Below, in pieces: positions 57,683-64,000 of a DNA stretch of 64,000 nt. Position 1 is the stretch's first letter. Every line of letters begins with the position of its first letter. The notes under the pieces were generated by a model. It saw only the letters and a program-made list of their open reading frames with translations, was not told the origin of the DNA and searched no databases. Source of the stretch: Pseudomonas deceptionensis (GTDB lineage: Bacteria > Pseudomonadota > Gammaproteobacteria > Pseudomonadales > Pseudomonadaceae); the NCBI RefSeq assembly GCF_900106095.1, contig NZ_FNUD01000002.1:558001-622000 (forward strand), written 5' to 3'. A program made the translations under genes and the position numbers.

Positions 57683-58305
57683 TGTTGCTGCGCGGCCTTC
57701 TCGCCAGCGTCGAAAACGGCATCAACCGCGTTTTGCGGCTGGACAGCACGGCCTTGGCGCGCTTGCGCCCCCTGACCGGCAAGTTGATTGCCGTCGAATG
57801 CGCAAGCCCCTCGCTGAACCTGTTTATCCTGCCCAGCGATGAAGGCCTGCTGCTGGCTACCCAGTGGGCAGCCGACCCCGACTGCACCCTGCGTGCACCC
57901 GCCACAAGCCTGCTGCGCCTTGCGCTGAGCAAGGACAAAAGCGCCATCTTGCACGGCCCTGACGTCGAGCTCGAAGGCGACAGCGCGGTGCTGATGGAAC
58001 TCGCGGCCGTGCTGCAAGACCTGGAGCTGGATTGGGAGTACGAACTCTCGAACTGGATCGGGCCGGTGGCCACGGCATTGATCGGCGGTCACCTGCGCAG
58101 CCGCGCCAACTGGTATCAGCAAGGGTTCGCCAGCCTCAATCAGAACCTGGCCGAATACCTGAGCGAAGAAGCCCGCACCTTGGTCGGTGAACGTGAAGCG
58201 CAAGCGCGCTTTGACGAACTCGACCGACTCAAACTCGACCTGGATCGCCTTGAGGCGCGCTTTGAGCGCCTTTCCCGATCCCTCAATTCCAGCGATAACG
58301 CATGA
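57682..58305 (+). CDS. ubiJ: Ubiquinone biosynthesis accessory factor UbiJ (SCP2 domain)
   Basis: A 207-residue protein. The N-terminal half (about 15-110) is an SCP2-like lipid-binding domain, and the last 40 residues form a coiled coil with heptads of Leu/Arg ([23 protein letters not shown]). In E. coli UbiJ with UbiK forms the cytosolic Ubi complex that holds hydrophobic intermediates. It overlaps ubiE by one base and ubiB by four, as in other gammaproteobacteria. Confidence 0.93.
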   Translation: MLLRGLLASVENGINRVLRLDSTALARLRPLTGKLIAVECASPSLNLFILPSDEGLLLATQWAADPDCTLRAPATSLLRLALSKDKSAILHGPDVELEGDSAVLMELAAVLQDLELDWEYELSNWIGPVATALIGGHLRSRANWYQQGFASLNQNLAEYLSEEARTLVGEREAQARFDELDRLKLDLDRLEARFERLSRSLNSSDNA

Positions 58306-59906
58306 AGCTGCTTGCCATACGCCGTTTGTTCCGTATCCAGCGCGTCGTCATTCGCTACCGGCTGGATGACCTGCTGTTCGCCCTGCCTTTGCCGTGGTGG
58401 ATGCTGTCACTGCGCTACGCACTGCCGTGGCGCTGGTTCCCGCGCAAAAAGCTGGAGCTGAGCCGGGGCGCGGCTCTGCGTCTGGCCTTACAGGATTTGG
58501 GCCCGATCTTTATCAAGTTCGGGCAAATCCTCTCGACTCGCCGCGATCTGCTGCCTGCCGACATCGCCGATGAGCTGATGCTGCTGCAAGACCGCGTACC
58601 GCCATTTGATCCACAGGTGGCAGTCAAGCTGATCGAAGAGCAGCTCGGCGCCAGGATCAGTGAAGTATTCAGCCGTTTCGACATTGAACCACTGGCCTCG
58701 GCCTCGGTGGCCCAGGTGCATTCGGCCAAGCTCAAGACCGGCGAAGAAGTGGTGGTCAAGGTTGTACGCCCCGGCCTCAAGCCGATCATCGGTTCTGACC
58801 TGGCCTGGCTGTACATCCTGGCCAAGACCGCAGAGCGCCTGAGCGCCGACGCCCGCCTGCTGCACCCGGTGGATGTGGTCACGGACTACGAAAAAACCAT
58901 TTACGACGAACTCGACCTGCTGCGCGAGGCGGCCAACGCCAGCCAGCTCAAGCGTAACTTCGAAGGCTCGCCGCTGATGTATGTCCCGCAGATCTACTGG
59001 GACTGGTGCCGCCCCAAAGTGCTGGTGATGGAGCGTATCTACGGGATTCAGGTCACCGACCTGCAAGCACTTGCCGATCAGCGCACTGATATGAAGATGC
59101 TGGCCGAGCGCGGGGTCGAGATTTTCTTCACCCAGGTGTTCCGCGACAGCTTCTTCCACGCCGACATGCACCCCGGCAACATCTTCGTCAGCACCGTCAA
59201 CCCGTGGGCCCCGCAATATATAGCTATCGACTGCGGTATCGTCGGCAGCCTGACCCCCGAGGACCAGGACTACCTGGCCCGCAACCTGTTTGCCTTCTTC
59301 AAGCGCGACTACCGCCGCGTGGCGCAGTTGCACATTGATTCGGGCTGGGTGCCGGCGCACACCAAACTCAACGAGTTTGAAGCTGCGATCCGTACCGTGT
59401 GCGAGCCGATCTTCGAAAAACCGCTCAAGGAAATCTCCTTTGGCCAGGTGCTGATGCGCCTGTTCCAGACGGCTCGGCGCTTCAATATGGAAGTCCAGCC
59501 GCAGTTGGTATTGCTGCAAAAAACCCTGCTCAATATCGAAGGCCTGGGGCGTCAGCTATACCCCGACCTCGATCTGTGGAACACCGCCCAGCCGTTCCTT
59601 GAACGCTGGATGCGTGAGCGCGTCAGCCCCAAGACCCTGCTGCGCAACCTGCACAGCCAGGTCGAGCAGATCCCGCATCTGGCCGGCATGACCCGCGACC
59701 TGCTGGAGCGCATGTCGCAGCCCCATGCCAATAATCCGCCATTGATCGTGCGCGAATCCCGCGACGGCTGGTTCCTGCGCCTCATCGGTGCCGGGCATTT
59801 GGCCGCAGGCGCCTTGCTGGCCAGTATCGGGCCGCTGCACACTGCGGGCTATTGGCCTGCCGGAATCATGCTGGCCGTAGGCTTGTATCTGATCGTGCGC
59901 CGATAG
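58302..59906 (+). CDS. ubiB: Ubiquinone biosynthesis regulatory protein kinase UbiB
   Basis: A 534-residue atypical kinase of the ABC1/ADCK family. The KxGQ motif reads KFGQILSTR (about 68-76), the Ala-rich loop [10 protein letters not shown] replaces the glycine-rich loop, VVKVVRPG carries the ATP-binding Lys, and [10 protein letters not shown] with IDCGIVG forms the catalytic loop. Two C-terminal hydrophobic helices (about 495-533) anchor it in the membrane. It supports access of quinone intermediates to the Ubi complex. Confidence 0.96.
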   Translation: MKLLAIRRLFRIQRVVIRYRLDDLLFALPLPWWMLSLRYALPWRWFPRKKLELSRGAALRLALQDLGPIFIKFGQILSTRRDLLPADIADELMLLQDRVPPFDPQVAVKLIEEQLGARISEVFSRFDIEPLASASVAQVHSAKLKTGEEVVVKVVRPGLKPIIGSDLAWLYILAKTAERLSADARLLHPVDVVTDYEKTIYDELDLLREAANASQLKRNFEGSPLMYVPQIYWDWCRPKVLVMERIYGIQVTDLQALADQRTDMKMLAERGVEIFFTQVFRDSFFHADMHPGNIFVSTVNPWAPQYIAIDCGIVGSLTPEDQDYLARNLFAFFKRDYRRVAQLHIDSGWVPAHTKLNEFEAAIRTVCEPIFEKPLKEISFGQVLMRLFQTARRFNMEVQPQLVLLQKTLLNIEGLGRQLYPDLDLWNTAQPFLERWMRERVSPKTLLRNLHSQVEQIPHLAGMTRDLLERMSQPHANNPPLIVRESRDGWFLRLIGAGHLAAGALLASIGPLHTAGYWPAGIMLAVGLYLIVRR

Positions 59907-59985
59907 CCAGCTCCGGGCGAGGCTGGCAAACTGTGAATTCACCAGGCCTTGACCACAGGGTTGAGGCCGGTTGTCGGAGTCGAAC

Positions 59986-60387
59986 ATGAAAGACTGGCTG
60001 GACGAGATCAAATGGGACAGCGACGGCCTGGTGCCGGCGATTGCCCAGGACCACAAAACCGGGCGCGTGCTGATGATGGCCTGGATGAACCGCGAGGCGC
60101 TGAGCCTGACTGCCGCCGAGAACCGTGCCATTTACTGGTCACGTTCGCGTGGCAAGCTGTGGCGCAAGGGCGAAGAGTCCGGCCACGTGCAAAAGCTGCA
60201 TGAAATGCGCCTGGATTGTGATGCCGACGTGATCATCCTGATGGTTGAGCAAATCGGTGACATCGCCTGCCATACCGGCCGCCAAAGCTGCTTCTACCGC
60301 GTATACGAAAATGCCGAGTGGAAGACCGTCGACCCGGTGCTTAAAGACCCCCACGCCATTTATCACGCAGGGCACTCCCATGACTGA
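59986..60387 (+). CDS. hisI: Phosphoribosyl-AMP cyclohydrolase
   Basis: A 133-residue metal enzyme, step three of histidine synthesis. [29 protein letters not shown] and [13 protein letters not shown] hold the conserved Asp and Cys zinc and magnesium ligands, and [11 protein letters not shown] adds the other two Cys. ATG 59986 fits the family start; a GTG at 59971 would add five residues. It overlaps hisE by 8 bases. Separation from HisE is normal for pseudomonads; in enterics they are fused. Confidence 0.96.
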   Translation: MKDWLDEIKWDSDGLVPAIAQDHKTGRVLMMAWMNREALSLTAAENRAIYWSRSRGKLWRKGEESGHVQKLHEMRLDCDADVIILMVEQIGDIACHTGRQSCFYRVYENAEWKTVDPVLKDPHAIYHAGHSHD

Positions 60388-60712
60388 CACCTTGAGCCGC
60401 GTTGCCCAAGTGCTTGAAGCACGCAAAGGCGCAACGCCCGACAGCTCCTATGTCGCCAGCCTGTACCACAAGGGTCTGAACAAGATTCTGGAAAAAGTCG
60501 GCGAAGAGTCGATTGAAACCATCATCGCCGCCAAAGATGCCGCCATCAGCGGTGATTGCAGCGATGTGATCTACGAAACGGCCGACCTCTGGTTCCACAG
60601 CATGATCATGCTGGCCCAGCTGGGGCAGCATCCTCAGGCCGTACTGGATGAACTGGAGCGTCGTATCGGCACCTCCGGCCACGTAGAAAAAGCCTCGCGG
60701 CCGTCCGCCTAA
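60380..60712 (+). CDS. hisE: Phosphoribosyl-ATP pyrophosphatase
   Basis: A 110-residue MazG-like all-helical enzyme, step two of histidine synthesis. The family signature [21 protein letters not shown] contains the Glu metal ligands (EKVGEESIE and [12 protein letters not shown]). ATG 60380 overlaps the hisI end, so the pair is translationally coupled. The tat genes follow 22 bases later on the same strand. Confidence 0.96.
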   Translation: MTDTLSRVAQVLEARKGATPDSSYVASLYHKGLNKILEKVGEESIETIIAAKDAAISGDCSDVIYETADLWFHSMIMLAQLGQHPQAVLDELERRIGTSGHVEKASRPSA

Positions 60713-60734
60713 ATCACTTTGCAAGGAACACATC

Positions 60735-61013
60735 ATGGGCATTTTTGACTGGAAACACTGGATCGTCATTCTGGTAGTCGTAGTCCTCGTCTTCGGCACC
60801 AAAAAACTTAAAAACCTGGGCACTGATGTCGGCGAATCGATCAAGGGCTTTCGCAAAGCCATGAACGATGACGAAAAGCCTGCCGAGCCTGTGGTTCCGC
60901 CTGCGCAGCCAACTGCCGCGCCGCAGCCACACACCACTTCGACCCTGAACGAGCCGCACACCATTGACGTGCAGGCGCAGAAAGTCGAAGAGCCGACCCG
61001 CAAAGACGTGTGA
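60735..61013 (+). CDS. tatA: Sec-independent translocase subunit TatA
   Basis: A 92-residue protein with the short TatA membrane helix ([18 protein letters not shown], about 7-24), the [10 protein letters not shown] hinge and an amphipathic helix ([16 protein letters not shown]), then a Pro-rich acidic tail. TatA oligomers form the twin-arginine pore for folded, often cofactor-bearing proteins. tatB starts 10 bases downstream. Confidence 0.96.
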   Translation: MGIFDWKHWIVILVVVVLVFGTKKLKNLGTDVGESIKGFRKAMNDDEKPAEPVVPPAQPTAAPQPHTTSTLNEPHTIDVQAQKVEEPTRKDV

Positions 61014-61023
61014 GCCAAAACTA

Positions 61024-61431
61024 ATGTTCGGTATCAGCTTCAGTGAACTGCTGCTCGTTGGCCTGGTGGCCCTGCTGGTGCTCGGCCCCGAGCGCCTGCC
61101 GGGTGCCGCGCGCACGGCGGGCCTGTGGATCGGGCGCCTGAAACGCAGTTTCAATGCGATCAAACAGGAAGTTGAACGTGAAATCGGCGCCGACGAAATT
61201 CGTCGGCAGCTGCACAACGAACACATTCTGTCGATGGAAGAGGAAGCCAAGAAGATTCTGGCTCCGCTGCAGGACGCCGTGAAGCCATTAACGCCGACCG
61301 AGCCTCCCGTCAGCACAGCGCCTGTCGAGCCAGCGAGCCCCGCGCCCGTGAGCCTGAGCAAAACCGCGTCCGACCCTGCGCCTCAACCGGCAGCGCCACA
61401 CGACCCTACCCTGCCACCGCGAGCCCCTTAA
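61024..61431 (+). CDS. tatB: Sec-independent translocase subunit TatB
   Basis: A 135-residue protein with the TatB start [21 protein letters not shown] and the Gly-Pro-Glu-Arg-Leu-Pro hinge that separates TatB from TatA. A long charged amphipathic helix (about 25-75) and a Pro/Ala/Thr-rich tail follow. With TatC it forms the twin-arginine receptor. ATG 61024 is used, with tatC beginning 4 bases after its stop. Confidence 0.96.
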   Translation: MFGISFSELLLVGLVALLVLGPERLPGAARTAGLWIGRLKRSFNAIKQEVEREIGADEIRRQLHNEHILSMEEEAKKILAPLQDAVKPLTPTEPPVSTAPVEPASPAPVSLSKTASDPAPQPAAPHDPTLPPRAP

Positions 61432-61435
61432 GCGC

Positions 61436-62233
61436 ATGAGCGATAAGCCTGAACACGACCAGCCAATGCCGCTGGTTTCGCACCTGACCGAGCTGCGCAC
61501 CCGCCTGCTGCGCTGCATCGCGGCGATTTTCATCATCTTTGCCGGGTTGTTCGCCTTCACGCAGCAGATCTACACCCTGGTCTCCACGCCGTTGCGTGAA
61601 TACCTGCCGGTGGGCGCGACGATGATCGCAACCGACGTGGCCTCGCCGTTCCTCACGCCGCTCAAGCTGACCATGATGGTTTCGCTGTTTATTGCGATCC
61701 CGGTGATCCTGCACCAGATCTGGGGCTTTATCGCACCCGGCCTGTACAAGCACGAAAAGCGCATCGCCGTGCCATTGCTGGTCTCCAGCATCTTCCTGTT
61801 TTATGCCGGCATGGCGTTCGCCTACTTCCTGGTGTTCCCGCTGGTGTTCAAGTTCTTCGCCGCCGCCACCCCCGAAGGCGTAGCGATGATGACCGACATC
61901 AGCAGCTACCTTGATTTCGTCATGACCCTGTTTTTTGCCTTTGGCGTGGCCTTTGAAATCCCGGTGGCCGTGGTGCTGCTGGTATGGATCGGCATCGTCG
62001 ACGTCAAATACCTGCGCAAGATCCGCCCGTACGTGATCATCGGCTGCTTCGTGGTTGGCATGATCCTGACCCCGCCGGACATCTTCTCGCAAACCTTGCT
62101 GGCGATCCCGATGTGGATGCTGTTTGAAATCGGCATCCTGTTTGGCAGCCTGATCAGCAAAAACAAGCGCGGTGAAGACCCGGACGAACAACCGGCAGAC
62201 AACGACGCCCAACCGCCAGCGCCACAAGCGTGA
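61436..62233 (+). CDS. tatC: Sec-independent translocase subunit TatC
   Basis: A 265-residue polytopic protein with six membrane helices. The N-terminal signature [12 protein letters not shown] (about 16-27) binds the twin-arginine signal; the Glu in [24 protein letters not shown] segment and [18 protein letters not shown] belong to the core. The cytosolic tail is acidic and Pro-rich. It overlaps rsmE by 4 bases. Confidence 0.97.
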   Translation: MSDKPEHDQPMPLVSHLTELRTRLLRCIAAIFIIFAGLFAFTQQIYTLVSTPLREYLPVGATMIATDVASPFLTPLKLTMMVSLFIAIPVILHQIWGFIAPGLYKHEKRIAVPLLVSSIFLFYAGMAFAYFLVFPLVFKFFAAATPEGVAMMTDISSYLDFVMTLFFAFGVAFEIPVAVVLLVWIGIVDVKYLRKIRPYVIIGCFVVGMILTPPDIFSQTLLAIPMWMLFEIGILFGSLISKNKRGEDPDEQPADNDAQPPAPQA

Positions 62234-62940
62234 ACCTGCTGCTCCTCGAAGAGGCTGATTTCATTGCCGCCGACCGTGTGATCCTGCGCGATCGGCGCCT
62301 GACTCACATGCAGGAAGTTCACCGTGCCGCTGTCGGCGACAGCCTGCGCGTCGGCCGGATTGGCGGATTGATGGGCAGCGCCGAGCTGGTGCGCCTTGAG
62401 GCTAAGGAAGCCGAACTGGTTATCCACAGCCTTGACCAGCCGCCCCCGGCCAAACTGCCCCTGACCCTGTTGCTGGCCCTGCCGCGCCCGAAAATGCTGC
62501 GTCGGGTGCTGCAAACCGTGGCCTCGATGGGCGTGCCCAAGGTCATCCTGGTCAACAGTTACCGGGTTGAAAAAAGCTTCTGGCAGACCCCGTTTCTGGA
62601 GCCCGAAGCCATTCGTGAGCAACTGATTCTTGGCCTTGAGCAATCACGTGACAGCGTCTTGCCCGAGATCATTATCGAAAAGCGCTTCAAGCCCTTTGTA
62701 GAAGACCGACTGCCGGCACTGGTCGAAGGCACGCTGGGTCTGGTTGGCCATCCGGGTGATTACCCGGCCTGCCCGCGCGGGCTGGACGAGGCGGTCACCC
62801 TGGCCATCGGCCCGGAAGGTGGCTGGATCCCTTACGAAATCGACTTGCTGGCCAAGACAGGTCTGCAACCGGTGCAACTGGGTGCGCGCATCCTGCGGGT
62901 CGAAACCGCCGTTACCGCTCTGCTCGCACGCCTGTTCTAG
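62230..62940 (+). CDS. rsmE: 16S rRNA m3U1498 methyltransferase RsmE
   Basis: A 236-residue SPOUT-class enzyme. The N-terminal PUA-like domain (about 1-70; [20 protein letters not shown]) binds RNA, and the C-terminal trefoil-knot domain carries [16 protein letters not shown] and [19 protein letters not shown]. It methylates U1498 of 16S rRNA. The start is GTG 62230, overlapping the tatC stop. A REP remnant follows the stop. Confidence 0.96.
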   Translation: MNLLLLEEADFIAADRVILRDRRLTHMQEVHRAAVGDSLRVGRIGGLMGSAELVRLEAKEAELVIHSLDQPPPAKLPLTLLLALPRPKMLRRVLQTVASMGVPKVILVNSYRVEKSFWQTPFLEPEAIREQLILGLEQSRDSVLPEIIIEKRFKPFVEDRLPALVEGTLGLVGHPGDYPACPRGLDEAVTLAIGPEGGWIPYEIDLLAKTGLQPVQLGARILRVETAVTALLARLF

Positions 62941-62953
62941 CCCTCCAGAATCA

Positions 62954-62976
62954 GTGGCCGCTGCAGCAGCGGCTAC
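62954..62976. repeat. Degenerate single REP arm after rsmE
   Basis: GTGGCCGCTGCAGCAGCGGC followed by TAC is a short palindrome whose right half matches the GCAGCGGCTAC end of the first REP family. Confidence 0.6.
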
Positions 62977-63093
62977 TGACATTTGACCTCGGTCACACAT
63001 TCAACCTCTGCCCTTCAGTTATCTCCCTGCGCGCCGATGCCCTTACAACCCAGAAAGACTGTCACGAGTCTCGGTCAGTAAAGGAGTATCACC

Positions 63094-64000
63094 ATGTACC
63101 GTCAGTTGGCCCAACTGCTCGGCAACATAAGCGTCAAACGTAAACTCAGCCTGGGCTTCGGCCTGGTACTCGTGTTGACCTTATTGATCACCGCCACCGG
63201 CTGGAATGGCCTGGTGTCCGTGATCGACCGGGGTGACAAGCTGGCCAACATCTCGAAAATCATCGGGCTGACCAAAGACCTGCGCATTGCCCGCCTGGAA
63301 TATGAGCGCCAGCCCGGGGAAAACACCCTTGCCGACGTCACCCACCAGTTGACCGAACTGGACAACGCGCTGGAGCTCTCACATGCACAGCTGGTAGCTC
63401 CCGAAGACCTGACCCTGGTCGAGCAGCAACTCAACGCCGTGACTGAGTACAAGCGCGCCTTCGCTGACCTCATTCAGGGCTCCCGGCCCGGTGACCAGGC
63501 CGTTGAGCGCATGCACCAGCAGGGCAATGTCCTGATCGAGCAGAGCCAAAAGCTTTCGGCGCTGCAAACAGCCAAACGCAACACCGAAAGCCAGCAAGCC
63601 ACCAACCTGCTGATCGGTTGTGCGCTGCTGGCGCTGGTACTGGGCTTCATTGCCGCCTGGGTCATTACCCGCCAGATTGTGATCCCGCTGCAGCGCACGC
63701 TGAAAACCGTTGAGCAGATCGCATCCGGCGACCTGACCCATGACCACCCGACCAACCGCCGCGACGAACTGGGCCAGCTACAGCAAGCCATTCAACGGAT
63801 GACCACCGGTCTGCGCGAGTTGATTAGCGGCATCAGCGACGGCGTGACACAAATCGCCAGCGCGGCCGAAGAGCTCTCGGCGGTGACCGAGCAGACCAGC
63901 GCCGGGGTCAACAACCAGAAGGTCGAAACCGATCAGGTCGCCACCGCCATGCATGAAATGGCTGCGACGGTTCAGGAAGTGGCTCGCAATGCCGAAGAGG
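63094..64000 (+). CDS. Methyl-accepting chemotaxis protein, 5' part
   Basis: The first 302 residues of a chemoreceptor; the frame runs open past the window end. ATG 63094 has AAGGAG 7 bases upstream. A first membrane helix lies at about 20-40 (LGFGLVLVLTLLITATG), a periplasmic helical ligand domain of about 130 residues follows, then a second helix at about 171-193 (LLIGCALLALVLGFIAAWVI), a HAMP domain (GDLTHDHPTNRRDELGQLQQ) and the start of the signalling domain (AAEELSAVTEQTSAGV). The small sensor domain resembles a four-helix bundle. The ligand is unknown. Confidence 0.9.
   Translation, partial: MYRQLAQLLGNISVKRKLSLGFGLVLVLTLLITATGWNGLVSVIDRGDKLANISKIIGLTKDLRIARLEYERQPGENTLADVTHQLTELDNALELSHAQLVAPEDLTLVEQQLNAVTEYKRAFADLIQGSRPGDQAVERMHQQGNVLIEQSQKLSALQTAKRNTESQQATNLLIGCALLALVLGFIAAWVITRQIVIPLQRTLKTVEQIASGDLTHDHPTNRRDELGQLQQAIQRMTTGLRELISGISDGVTQIASAAEELSAVTEQTSAGVNNQKVETDQVATAMHEMAATVQEVARNAEE

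Overview
The window reads as chromosomal DNA of a Pseudomonas species. The block maeB-nuclease-rpmE / priA-argS-SPOR-hslVU-(pha)-ubiE-ubiJ-ubiB-hisI-hisE-tatABC-rsmE, and the block hemE-gltD-gltB-damX-aroB-aroK-pilQPONM / ponA, follow the usual Pseudomonas core order. Two families of Pseudomonas-type REP palindromes sit between these genes. Loss of the PHA synthase genes and the presence of an aryl polyene cluster narrow the lineage, but I cannot name the species from sequence alone.

Positions 1-10466 hold the 3' part of an aryl polyene (APE) pigment cluster, all on the + strand with translationally coupled genes. It contains the end of a LolA-like carrier, an MMPL exporter, an antiporter-like membrane protein, a halogenase-like flavoenzyme, a methyltransferase, a DUF3261 lipoprotein, the KS-DH-KR-KS set (apeO-P-Q-R order) and a small lipoprotein. 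A REP pair is embedded in frame near the start of the DUF3261 lipoprotein gene.

Positions 10684-13490 hold a YceK-like lipoprotein and a divergent LysR / MFS pair resembling ynfL-ynfM. Positions 13541-25054 (- strand) form a chitin-attack module: a GbpA-like four-domain lytic polysaccharide monooxygenase (LPMO), a cytochrome b561 that lacks one expected haem-ligand histidine, and a complete gspC-to-gspM type II secretion operon. No gspN or gspO is present. GspC is short and lacks a C-terminal PDZ or coiled-coil domain.

Positions 25454-43089 are housekeeping genes: haem synthesis (hemE), glutamate synthase (gltBD), an AAA/SPOR division protein, the shikimate genes aroB and aroK, the type IV pilus genes pilMNOPQ with an unusually short PilQ, and ponA. 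Next comes a class 3 lipase-fold protein whose nucleophile serine is replaced by glycine (43145-44911), then maeB, a thermonuclease, rpmE and priA.

Positions 50365-64000 carry argS, a FtsN-like SPOR protein, hslVU, DUF971, a reduced PHA locus, ubiE-ubiJ-ubiB, hisI-hisE, tatABC, rsmE and the 5' part of a chemoreceptor cut by the window end. The reduced PHA locus keeps phaF and a PHA granule-region protein but lacks phaC1, phaZ, phaC2, phaD and phaI. I saw no tRNA, rRNA, CRISPR array, insertion sequence or prophage.
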